This document shows positions 15,424 to 22,806 of a stretch of DNA of 64,000 nucleotides, piece by piece. A model generated the notes under the pieces. It did not search any database, was not told the origin of the DNA, and saw only the letters and a list, made by a program, of their open reading frames with translations. The stretch is taken from assembly GCA_003135055.1 (NCBI GenBank), contig PLDF01000457.1:3795-67794 (forward strand). The letters are read 5' to 3'. This DNA is from Bryobacterales bacterium. Lineage in GTDB: Bacteria > Acidobacteriota > Terriglobia > Bryobacterales > Bryobacteraceae. A program made the translations under genes and the position numbers. The stretch's first letter is position 1. Each line of letters begins with the position of its first letter.

Positions 15424-16071
15424 ATGGTAATGGCAAACAACAGCATTGAAACGCTTCTGAATGAGCATGACGTAGCACGTTTCACCGGGCTTTCCGTGGC
15501 GAGCGTGAGACGTTGGCGGCTTCTTCGTCAGGGGCCGAAGTACCTGAAGATTGGAGCGGCCGTCCGCTACAAGCCCGAGGACATCTCGGCATGGCTCGAA
15601 TCGCGGCCGTCGGGCGGTGCTCACCGTACCTTGCCCTTCAACACCTGGGTGCGCGTCTACAACCTCAACAACAATAAGACCGTCGATGTCCGCATCATAG
15701 ACCGCGGCCCGTTCGTGGATGGCCGCATCATCGACCTTTCTCATGCCGCCGCCCAGGCTGTCGACATGATTGGCACCGGGATCGCGCAGGTCCGCGTTGA
15801 AATCATCAGCACCCCGGCAACCGTGACGCCCGCCGCTTTTGCCGTCCAGGTAGGCGCTTTCCGCGACCGCGCCAACGCCGAGCGCGCCCGCGCCGGGATG
15901 CAGGCCCGGTATGGCCACGCGCAAGTGGTGCTGGAGCAAGGCTTTTGGCGCGTTTTGGTGGGCCAGGAAGCCACCGAAAAGGCCGCCGAGGCGCTGGCCG
16001 CCCGCATCCGGCAAGATTCTCCTGAGAATAAAACCTCCTTCGTCGTACGAATTGACTTGACGCGAACTTAG
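15424..16071 (+). CDS. Chimeric ORF: excisionase-like HTH fused to RlpA C-terminus
   Basis: 215 aa. Residues ~1-63 form a helix-turn-helix of the MerR/excisionase (HTH_17) type: NEHDVARFTGLSVASVRRW, followed by the wing LKIGAAVRYKPEDISAWLES. At PSGG the protein passes in frame into AHRTLPFNTWVRVYN, the RlpA barrel, and continues to the SPOR domain. The N-terminal lipobox and first part of the barrel are missing. Start ATG 15424 has GAGAAGGGA upstream. The fusion coincides with the right-hand edge of the 655-bp duplication, so it is a junction product. HTH function may survive; the RlpA portion has lost its export signal and is probably inert. Confidence 0.8.
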   Translation: MVMANNSIETLLNEHDVARFTGLSVASVRRWRLLRQGPKYLKIGAAVRYKPEDISAWLESRPSGGAHRTLPFNTWVRVYNLNNNKTVDVRIIDRGPFVDGRIIDLSHAAAQAVDMIGTGIAQVRVEIISTPATVTPAAFAVQVGAFRDRANAERARAGMQARYGHAQVVLEQGFWRVLVGQEATEKAAEALAARIRQDSPENKTSFVVRIDLTRT

Positions 16072-16276
16072 CTTGACGCGAACTTAGGGGGTTCTTAATG
16101 AATTCGACAACCGCGGCCTTGAGCCACGGTCTGGTGGGAGACTCGCCGCAAATCGGCGCGGTCCGCCACATGATTGAAAAAGCTGCGCGCAACCGTCTGC
16201 CAGTACTGCTGCTCGGGGAGAGCGGAACCGGCAAGGAAGTGGTTGCCCGCGCCATCTACAATGCCAACCCCCGCGG
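15622..16276 (+). repeat. Right copy of 655-bp direct duplication
   Basis: Partner of 12821-13475, offset 2801 bp. Here the rlpA part lacks its 5' end, whereas the activator is complete. Both copies retain the paired TTGACGCGNACTTAG spacer between the two genes. The reciprocal truncation pattern (left copy: whole rlpA, broken activator; right copy: broken rlpA, whole activator) is the evidence for a crossover event. Confidence 0.9.
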
Positions 16277-17120
16277 GCGATTTGTGACCATCGATTGCGG
16301 CTCGCTGGTGGGCCCGCTGATGGAAAGCGAGCTGTTCGGCCACACCAAAGGCTCGTTCACCGGAGCCACCGAGAACAAGAAGGGCCTGGTGGAGCTGGCC
16401 GACGGAGGCACCGCCTTCTTCGACGAGATTGGCGACCTGCCGCTTGAGCTGCAGGTCAAGCTGCTGCGCCTGATTCAGGAGAAGGAATTCCGCCCCGTGG
16501 GGTCGCTGCAATGGCGCCACGTGGATCTGCGCGTCATCGCCGCCACCCATCGCGATCTCAAAGCCGAAGTGGCCGCCGGGCGGTTTCGCCTGGATCTCTA
16601 CTACCGCCTGAACGTTTTTCCCATGCGGCTGCCGGCGCTGCATGACCGCAGACAAGATATTCCGCCGCTCATCGAACAGTTTCTCGACGCCGGCCGCGAC
16701 GACGGCCTGCCCGAATTCCACCCCAATGCGGAGACTCTCGCCACGCTGCTGGCCTACGACTGGCCGGGCAACGTGCGCGAACTAAAGCACTGCATCGAGC
16801 GCATGGCCGCCATGCATTCCGAAGGAGCCATGGAAGACGCGCTGCCCTCCGCGCTGCTTTACGCGCGTTCGGCGGCTAGCCTTCACCAACTTTCCGAGGC
16901 GGTGGACGAGAGCCTGCTGAGCGAGGAGTTCCATCCGCGGGCATCGCCGGTGATCTCCATTCCGGAAAGCGAAAAGCTGGCGATTGAGCGCGCGCTGGCC
17001 TCGACGCACGGCGAACGCGGCCGCACCGCCGAGATTCTGGGCATTGGACGCACCACGCTCTACCGCAAGATGAAACAATACAAGCTGGATTGCCACGGCC
17101 TCGCTTCTGCCTCGACGTAA
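16098..17120 (+). CDS. Sigma-54-dependent transcriptional activator without sensor domain
   Basis: 340-aa bacterial enhancer-binding protein. Walker [11 protein letters not shown] (residue ~40), the sigma54-contact loop as GSFTGA (canonical GAFTGA), Walker [13 protein letters not shown], and a C-terminal Fis-type HTH ([20 protein letters not shown]). The AAA+ domain begins within the first 15 residues, so there is no receiver, GAF or PAS domain; activity must be controlled by level, partner proteins or effector on the ATPase. ATG 16098 follows GGGGGTT. The last 31 nt overlap the next gene (GT4). An N-terminal partial copy lies at 13297. Confidence 0.9.
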   Translation: MNSTTAALSHGLVGDSPQIGAVRHMIEKAARNRLPVLLLGESGTGKEVVARAIYNANPRGRFVTIDCGSLVGPLMESELFGHTKGSFTGATENKKGLVELADGGTAFFDEIGDLPLELQVKLLRLIQEKEFRPVGSLQWRHVDLRVIAATHRDLKAEVAAGRFRLDLYYRLNVFPMRLPALHDRRQDIPPLIEQFLDAGRDDGLPEFHPNAETLATLLAYDWPGNVRELKHCIERMAAMHSEGAMEDALPSALLYARSAASLHQLSEAVDESLLSEEFHPRASPVISIPESEKLAIERALASTHGERGRTAEILGIGRTTLYRKMKQYKLDCHGLASAST

Positions 17121-18178
17121 CGTACGCTCTCGACCCTTCGCCTTCCGGCGTAGCGCTATACTCGCGCGCGATCGCGTTCGGCCTCGCCAAGGCCCATCGC
17201 GATTCGCGCTTCACGTTCTATTTCCGGCCGCATCGCTACTTCAAGTCGTTCGGCGCTCAACTGCCCCCGAATGCGCGCCGCGGCTTCATGGCGCCGATGG
17301 GGTCGCTCTTCCACGGCCTCAATCAGCGCCTGCCGCGGTTTCACTCGGGGCCGGCGGTGGCCACCTTTCACGATCTTTTCGTGCTCACGGGCGAATACTC
17401 CACGCCCGAGTTTCGCGCGCGCTTCGCCCATCAGGCGCGGGATGCGGCCGCGCGCGCCGATATGGTAATCGCCATTTCGGAATTCACGCGCAGCCAGGTG
17501 ATCTCGCTGCTAGGCGTGGAACCGGCGCGGGTGCGCGTAATCCATCACGGCGCCCGCGCGCTGGCTTTTCCGGGCGGGGCTATTCATAGCGGCGCTTCAA
17601 CCGTGACGGCTTTGCCCGATAAGACCGCGCGGCAGAAGGTGATTCTGAACGTCGGGGCCATACAGAAGCGCAAGAACATCGCGCGGCTGGTGGAGGCGTT
17701 CGAAGCTGTGGACCCCGCCTGGCGCCTAGTGCTCATCGGTTCGAGCGGCTACGGCGCGGCCCAGATCCACGCCCGCATCGCCGCCAGCCCCGCGCGCGAG
17801 CGTATCTCGGTTTTAGGATACGTCACGCCGGAAGAGCTCGCCGCGTGGTATGCGCGCGCCATGGTCTTCGCCTTCCCCTCGCTCGATGAAGGCTTCGGCA
17901 TGCCGCTGCTGGAGGCCATGACCGCGGGCACGCCCGTGCTCACCTCGACTCGCTCGGCGCTGCCTGAAGTAGCGGGCGAAGCGGCGCTGCTGGCCGATCC
18001 GGAAGACACCGGCGCCCTGGTTCACGCTCTGCAACGGCTGACGCGGGACGAAGAGCTGCGCGCGCGGCTCTCGCGGCTGGGCGTGGAACGCGCACGGCTT
18101 TTCACCTGGGAAAAAGCGGTGGACCAAACCTGGGAGGTCTACAGGGATCTGCTGGCAATTCGGGGACAGGTTCAATAA
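17090..18178 (+). CDS. Glycosyltransferase family 4
   Basis: GT-B fold transferase of 362 aa. It begins with TTG at 17090 inside the activator gene (31-nt overlap). The N-terminal domain has [19 protein letters not shown], typical of mannosyltransferase-like GT4 proteins; the C-terminal domain has ILNVGAIQKRKNIARLVEAF and the nucleotide-sugar motif PSLDEGFGMPLLEAMTAGTPVL with the conserved ExFGxxxxE pattern (EGFGMPLLE). Likely builds a surface polysaccharide or glycolipid. The overlap suggests co-transcription with the sigma54 activator. Confidence 0.9.
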   Translation: MPRPRFCLDVTYALDPSPSGVALYSRAIAFGLAKAHRDSRFTFYFRPHRYFKSFGAQLPPNARRGFMAPMGSLFHGLNQRLPRFHSGPAVATFHDLFVLTGEYSTPEFRARFAHQARDAAARADMVIAISEFTRSQVISLLGVEPARVRVIHHGARALAFPGGAIHSGASTVTALPDKTARQKVILNVGAIQKRKNIARLVEAFEAVDPAWRLVLIGSSGYGAAQIHARIAASPARERISVLGYVTPEELAAWYARAMVFAFPSLDEGFGMPLLEAMTAGTPVLTSTRSALPEVAGEAALLADPEDTGALVHALQRLTRDEELRARLSRLGVERARLFTWEKAVDQTWEVYRDLLAIRGQVQ

Positions 18179-18447
18179 AAAGCGCGACCAAGAGGGTTGC
18201 GCAAGGACGTCGCGGAGGCTCATTTGTCGTCGGGCAATCGGAGACACCCGCCTTGTGCATTGGGGGTGCGCTCAAGGTCCAAAGTGTACCGAAGACTCCG
18301 ATCTTCATTCCGGCCAGGATGACAGCCCGGAAACGCCCTGATTTGTCTGTCGCCGTCTTGTGATGCCAATCAGGGCTTGCCTGTGCCGGTGTGCCTGTTT
18401 CGCCGATTACGCCAACGACTTTTGGCGTAATGATGGGTAACCACCAG

Positions 18448-18835
18448 TCACTGTTTACCATGTGGGTCGTCATGGAACCAAGCATCACGTAGGCATTTCT
18501 TCCCGCCAGAGGGGAGGGTCTGACCTTGGAAATCCGTAGCGATTTCCATCGTAGGGGCAGATTCCAACTGCTCAACGATGAGCTGGCAAATTCTGGTCTG
18601 GTCAGGGGCCATCCTCAGATAAAAGGGGCCGAAAGTTATCATTTCCAGAGTGATCTGGCCATTGAACCCGGCATGGATAGTGGGCGCGGTGAGGTGGACC
18701 ACAATCCCCAGACGAGCGAGGGAACTACGGCCTTCAACTCGCGCGGCAAGCTTAAAGTCGGGGTGGAGATGCACACGCTCACGAGTGACGGCAAGCATAT
18801 GGCAGGGATGTTCGCGGAACGGAGGGAAGATGACT
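18448..18835 (-). pseudogene. 5'-truncated dCTP deaminase (dcd) remnant
   Basis: The minus-strand reading frame contains the C-terminal half of dCTP deaminase/dUTPase-like protein: MLAVTRERVHLHPDF, then AARVEGRSSLARLGIVVH (active-site Ser and Arg), HAGFNGQITLEM (catalytic Glu) and the C-terminal FQGQTLPSGG. In-frame sequence continues up only to about 18835, where a stop occurs; the first ~90 residues of a normal ~190-aa Dcd are missing and are not found in another frame nearby. An ATG at 18798 could still express a 116-aa half protein, but the trimer interface would be incomplete, so I call it a remnant. Confidence 0.7.
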
Positions 18836-18856
18836 GAACCGTCATCCTGTTATTCA

Positions 18857-19117
18857 TTAGGCGAAAACCAAATCGGACTTTGAAGCCCATGCCCGTGGGC
18901 TATCGGCGCCCGGCATCTCAATCAGGGTCTGATCGCCTTTCTCCGCCACAACATATGCTATTACTCTTCCTTCGACTTCATCGCCGTTGTGCGGTAGCCG
19001 GCTAACTTGGACGTTCACTCGGTCCACCAAAAAGGACGAGTCTTTGATGTTGATATGAAACTCGCTCGAAAAGATGCCTTCTGAAACAGTGCGGGTAGCG
19101 TATATGGTTTTTGACAT
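18857..19117 (-). CDS. Small hypothetical protein
   Basis: 86 aa from ATG 19117; the ORF track extends to 19372, but that part is antisense to the Gfo/Idh gene start. The sequence is soluble, mixed alpha/beta (FSSEFHINIKDSSFLVDRVN, EGRVIAYVVAEKGDQTLIEM) and of ordinary composition. No family recognised. It runs in the same direction as, and just upstream of, the dcd remnant (22 nt), and is divergent from the oxidoreductase gene. Confidence 0.55.
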   Translation of the reverse strand: MSKTIYATRTVSEGIFSSEFHINIKDSSFLVDRVNVQVSRLPHNGDEVEGRVIAYVVAEKGDQTLIEMPGADSPRAWASKSDLVFA

Positions 19118-19250
19118 TTTCCGGGACGCTCCCACCCATGGGCTTCCACTCGACTTTACTTCATTAGAATACCTCGGAACCGAGCGAAATAGCCGGCAAA
19201 GCCCTGCCCGCCCGGCCAGCGCGACTGGTATCATGAACACCAGAGGCTCT

Positions 19251-20528
19251 ATGTCCGAACCACTCAATCGGCGCGATTTCCTGAAAGCGGCCGCCATCGC
19301 CGCCGGCCCCGCCGTCATCTCCGCCCGCGGCGCCAATGAGAAGATCAACATCGGCTGGATCGGCGTCGGCACGCGCGGTTACGCCGCCCTCGATTGGCTC
19401 CATACCGCCGCGCCCAACGACGTCCGGATCACCGCCATCTGCGATACCTATCAGGGCTACATTGAGCGCGCCCAGGATCGCATGAAAACCGTCTGGGGCA
19501 ACACTCCCAAGGTCTACGCCGATTATCGCGAATTGCTCGCCGACCCATCCATCGACGCCGTCTACATAATGACGCCCGAGCATCTGCACCACGAAATGGG
19601 CGTCGCCGCGATGAAGGCCAACAAGCACATGTATATCGAGAAGCCCTTGGCCCACACCATCGAAGAGGGCTACGACATTGTGCACGCGTGGGAAAAATCC
19701 GGCAAGATCGCGCAGGTCGGCACGCAGAACCGCAGCTCGTCGATTTACAAACGGGCCAAGGAGCTCATCGACAAGGGCATGATCGGCGACGCCCACTTCG
19801 TGCGCGCCTTCTGGTACCGCAACTCGCTGCCCAACGACCCCGCTTGGCGCTACGTCATCCCGCCCGAAGCCACCACCGCCAACACCGATTGGAACCGTTT
19901 CCTGGGCCCCGCGACTAAGCGGCCGTGGAGCCCCGAGCGCTACTTCCAGTGGCGGCTCTACTGGGATTATTCCGGCGGCATTTCCACCGACCTGCTGGTG
20001 CACCAGACCGACATCGTCAACTATCTCTGCGGCAAGACCGTGCCCAAAACCTGCATCGCCTCCGGCGGCATCTATCGCTGGACCGACAAGAACGACGATC
20101 GCGAAGTCCCCGATACCTTCAGCGCCATTTACGAGTACCCCGACAATTTCCAGATCAATTACAGTTGCTACTTCGGTAACGATCACTACGGCTATGGCGA
20201 GCAGATCTGCGGCAATGAAGGAACCATCGAAGTGATGAACCGCCAGGACCTTTACTTCACGCCCGAGTCGTTCAAAGGCAAGCCGCCCGACGCCGTCAAG
20301 TCGCGCGAGCCCATCCACCTCAACGGAAAGGCCGATTTCAACGAGGGCGATGGCGCCATCAGCCATTTCCGCAATTACATTCAGTCGATCCTCGGCAATG
20401 AGAAGCCGATTGCGCCGCCCACCATCGGCCAGCAGGCCGCCATTTCCGGGCACATGGCCACCATCTCCTTCAAGAACCAGAAGAAGGTGATTTGGGACGA
20501 GGCCGCCAGCAAGGTCCATTTCGCGTAG
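19251..20528 (+). CDS. Tat-exported Gfo/Idh/MocA-family oxidoreductase
   Basis: 425-aa NAD(P)-dependent sugar/cyclitol dehydrogenase-like protein. It starts with a twin-arginine leader (NRRDFLKAAAIAAGPAVIS), then a Rossmann fold (INIGWIGVGTRGYAALDW) and the Gfo/Idh motif EKPLAHTIEEG (Glu-Lys-Pro, catalytic Lys). The C-terminal part has HQTDIVNYLCG, the usual active-site His region. Start ATG 19251 places the RR motif near the N-terminus; ATG 19233 is also possible. Tat-exported members are abundant in Acidobacteria and Planctomycetes and probably act on periplasmic sugars; the substrate is unknown. Six nt separate it from the next gene. Confidence 0.88.
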   Translation: MSEPLNRRDFLKAAAIAAGPAVISARGANEKINIGWIGVGTRGYAALDWLHTAAPNDVRITAICDTYQGYIERAQDRMKTVWGNTPKVYADYRELLADPSIDAVYIMTPEHLHHEMGVAAMKANKHMYIEKPLAHTIEEGYDIVHAWEKSGKIAQVGTQNRSSSIYKRAKELIDKGMIGDAHFVRAFWYRNSLPNDPAWRYVIPPEATTANTDWNRFLGPATKRPWSPERYFQWRLYWDYSGGISTDLLVHQTDIVNYLCGKTVPKTCIASGGIYRWTDKNDDREVPDTFSAIYEYPDNFQINYSCYFGNDHYGYGEQICGNEGTIEVMNRQDLYFTPESFKGKPPDAVKSREPIHLNGKADFNEGDGAISHFRNYIQSILGNEKPIAPPTIGQQAAISGHMATISFKNQKKVIWDEAASKVHFA

Positions 20529-20534
20529 GCGTCC

Positions 20535-21569
20535 ATGGCCGCCGCCGCCCGCACCGCGACTCTCGTCACCCGCGCCCAACCGCGGTGGATTATCGGACCC
20601 GGCGTCGACTTATCCCTGGTTATCGGCAGCTCAGCCGCAGGTTACCTCTACTTACTGCTCTATGTGGCGATGCACGTGCCCATCACCTATCTCTGGTGGT
20701 TCTGGTCGGTAGGTCTCGACGGCACTCACATCTTCGGCACCGCCTCGCGAACGTTCTTCGATGGCGAAGCGCGCGCGAAACACCCGAAGTTACTGTTCGG
20801 CAGCCTGCTGTTTTTCTTTTCGCTTGGACCGATCATGGTTCTCGCCGGGCTCAAAGGCTGGCTGGCGCTATTAGTCGGCGTGTGGGCTTACTATCACGTG
20901 GTGAAGCAACACTACGGCTTCATGGTTCTCTACAAGGTCAAGAACCGCGACTTAGCCCGCCTTGATAACAATCTCGACCGTCTGTTTCTCAACGTGATGC
21001 TGATCTTCCCGCCGTTCCACCGCTTCTTCATCAACCATCCTGAGGAGTTAGGGCTGCCCTTCCGCCCGCTGCATAACTTAGCCGCTCCCGCGTGGACGCT
21101 CGTGATCGCCGTCGCCGCGGCGTATCTCGCTCGCCAGGCCGTGCGCTATCGGGCGGGCGATCCTCCCGATATTCCGAAATTTCTGTTGTTCGCGGGCGTG
21201 ATTCCGCTGCACTGGCTCACTTTCGCTTACATGAGCTGGCAGGCCGCGGTGCCCACGGTGACCATCGTACACAACTTGCAGTATCACGCTCTGGTGTGGT
21301 TCCACAATCGCAACCGCTATGGCGGCCCGGATAGCGAACGGAAGCACGGCGCGGTTCCGGCCGCCATCGGCCGCCACTTACTCGCCTATATCGGCATCGC
21401 GCTGGCCTTCAGCGCGCTTTACCGCATCCCCGGCTTTCAACTGGGTAGCTCGAGCGACCTGGCTTTCGGCTTCTTCTGCGGTTTCGGCCTGACGCACTAT
21501 TTCCTCGATAGCCGCATCTGGCGCGTACGCCACGATCCCGGCCTGCGCGCAGCGTTGGGGATGGGGTAA
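20535..21569 (+). CDS. Histidine-rich polytopic membrane protein
   Basis: 344 aa with about eight hydrophobic segments (e.g. LVIGSSAAGYLYLLLYVAMH, LLFGSLLFFFSLGPIMVLAG, LAFGFFCGFGLTHYF). Conserved-looking polar residues sit at membrane edges: GLDGTHIFGT, HVVKQHYGF, HNLQYHALVW and THYFLDSRIWRVRH. These clusters of His recall the metal-binding histidine boxes of membrane desaturases/hydroxylases, but the spacing is not that of a standard FA_desaturase. No family assigned. Only 6 nt after the Gfo/Idh gene, so probably the same transcript. Confidence 0.75.
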   Translation: MAAAARTATLVTRAQPRWIIGPGVDLSLVIGSSAAGYLYLLLYVAMHVPITYLWWFWSVGLDGTHIFGTASRTFFDGEARAKHPKLLFGSLLFFFSLGPIMVLAGLKGWLALLVGVWAYYHVVKQHYGFMVLYKVKNRDLARLDNNLDRLFLNVMLIFPPFHRFFINHPEELGLPFRPLHNLAAPAWTLVIAVAAAYLARQAVRYRAGDPPDIPKFLLFAGVIPLHWLTFAYMSWQAAVPTVTIVHNLQYHALVWFHNRNRYGGPDSERKHGAVPAAIGRHLLAYIGIALAFSALYRIPGFQLGSSSDLAFGFFCGFGLTHYFLDSRIWRVRHDPGLRAALGMG

Positions 21570-21570
21570 C

Positions 21571-21612
21571 GCCGGCGGTCTTGGTAGCGCCGGCGGTCTT
21601 GCCGCCGGTTTA
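21571..21612. repeat. CCGGCGG hairpin repeats
   Basis: CGCCGGCGGTCTTG occurs twice in tandem, and the second copy pairs with CCGCCGG to form CCGGCGG-TCTTG-CCGCCGG followed by TTTATT. It lies just after the membrane protein and may terminate its transcript. It is the inverted counterpart of the element at 12558. Confidence 0.65.
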
Positions 21613-21680
21613 TTCTCATCGCGCAACGCACCGGAAAGCGGATTAGATTCGCGGCCTCGCGCCGCTTGCTACTCTGAACC

Positions 21681-22517
21681 TTGATCCCCGAAAAAGCCCG
21701 CTGGCGCCCCACCGCCAGCTATCTCATGGAAACCGAGGCGCACGTCTACGCTTTGGCGATCGCCGCCAGCGTTCTGCTCTCGTTCTACCCCTTCCTCACA
21801 GTGATGGTCTCCTTCTGCCGCAACATCCTGCATTGGCCCGCGGCCGTACAGGCGATCTACATCGCCCTCGACGATTACTTCCCCGGCGATCTCGGCGTTT
21901 TCGTCCGCCACAATCCGCCTCGCCAATCCATTCAGGTCGGCTCCATGCTGCTGCTGTTGCTCACTGCCAACGGCGTCTTCGAACCGCTGGAAGTGGCGCT
22001 CAATCGCGCCTGGCGCGCGCCGCGCAATCGTCCTTACTGGCGCAACCAACTGGTGGCGCTGGGCATGATCTTCGCCTGCGGATCGCTCGCGCTGCTCTCC
22101 CTGATGTTCACCGCGCTCAACCGCAAATGGCTGGGCGATTGGGCCGGCGCGCATGAAAGCGCAGTGTGGCTGAACCTGATCGTCTTCAAACTCGCCGCCG
22201 TGCCGCTTTCCATCCTGGCGCTATTCCTGATCTACTGGATTCTGCCGAACTGCAAGATCGATCCCCGTCACGTTGCGCCCGCCGCCATCCTTGTAGGGTT
22301 GATCCTCGAAGCCCTGAAGTACCTCAACCTCCTGGTATGGCGTCTCATGCAGAACAAAATCAGCGCCGAGTATGGCGTTTTCCAGCATTCCGCCACCATC
22401 CTCCTATGGAGCTTCACCGCCTCGATGATCGTCCTGGCAGGCGCCGAATGGAGCGCCGGGAAAAACCTCGACGCAGAGACGCAGAGACGCGGAGGCAGCG
22501 CAGAGAAAGTACTTTAA
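21681..22517 (+). CDS. YihY/BrkB-family membrane protein
   Basis: 278-aa integral membrane protein of the YihY/virulence-factor BrkB family (function unsettled). Family traits: N-terminal amphipathic region, a first helix with the LLSFYPFLTVMVSF motif, six transmembrane segments in all, and the C-terminal SAEYGVFQHSATILLWSFTA with the typical YG..A segment before the last helix. The track start is TTG 21681; ATG 21726 (METEAHVYAL) is an alternative. The last ~16 residues (LDAETQRRGGSAEKVL) are encoded by a dispersed inverted repeat, so the natural C-terminus has been replaced or extended. Confidence 0.88.
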   Translation: MIPEKARWRPTASYLMETEAHVYALAIAASVLLSFYPFLTVMVSFCRNILHWPAAVQAIYIALDDYFPGDLGVFVRHNPPRQSIQVGSMLLLLLTANGVFEPLEVALNRAWRAPRNRPYWRNQLVALGMIFACGSLALLSLMFTALNRKWLGDWAGAHESAVWLNLIVFKLAAVPLSILALFLIYWILPNCKIDPRHVAPAAILVGLILEALKYLNLLVWRLMQNKISAEYGVFQHSATILLWSFTASMIVLAGAEWSAGKNLDAETQRRGGSAEKVL

Positions 22518-22561
22518 TGTCCTCTCTGCGCCGATCTCTGCGTCTCAGCGTCTCTGCGTCG
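22469..22561. repeat. Large inverted repeat (GACGCAGAGACG family)
   Basis: Left arm CGACGCAGAGACGCAGAGAC and right arm ending CGTCTCTGCGTCG can fold into a long imperfect hairpin around AAAGTACTTTAATG. The left arm forms the last codons and stop of the YihY gene. A further half copy (TCTCAGCGTCTCTGCGTCGA) is found at 37321-37340. Confidence 0.85.
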
Positions 22562-22629
22562 AAAAGACACTCTCCCCTATCTCTCCCCCGTCTCCGGATT
22601 CGCTATCATTAAGACGCTAGGAACTTACT

Positions 22630-22806
22630 ATGAGGGATTGGAAAGCCATCGCCAAAGCCAGCGGTTCAACACTCACCGGCAAAGATCTGGATGCCGTTAC
22701 CCTGCCTTTGGCGACGCTCGAAGAAACCTTCCGTCCCTTGGCCAAGAGTCTGCCTCCCGATCTGGAGCCCTCCGTTGAGTTCCGTATGGAGGCGGACGTC
22801 GAGTGA
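22630..22806 (+). CDS. Small GatC/AtzG-like protein paired with amidase
   Basis: 58-aa ORF missing from the ORF track. It reads MRDWKAIAKASGSTLTGKD and ends [15 protein letters not shown]. Its stop overlaps the amidase GTG start by 4 nt (GTGA), the hallmark of translational coupling. The helical N-terminus, the -PP-x-EPS- segment and its position before an amidase resemble GatC or the AtzG subunit that binds amidase partners; sequence similarity is slight, so this is an inference from size, layout and pattern. A TATCAT -10-like box lies at 22604 and AGGAAC precedes the ATG. Confidence 0.65.
   Translation: MRDWKAIAKASGSTLTGKDLDAVTLPLATLEETFRPLAKSLPPDLEPSVEFRMEADVE

Noticed and set aside
18102-18473. 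Minus-strand ORF starting MTTHMVNSDWWLPI downstream of the dcd remnant
   Set aside because: Runs antisense into the GT4 3' end, no family features and no ribosome binding site; kept as unannotated.
19164-20579. 471-aa minus-strand ORF opposite Gfo/Idh
   Set aside because: Gly/Val/Asp-rich antisense composition, no motifs.
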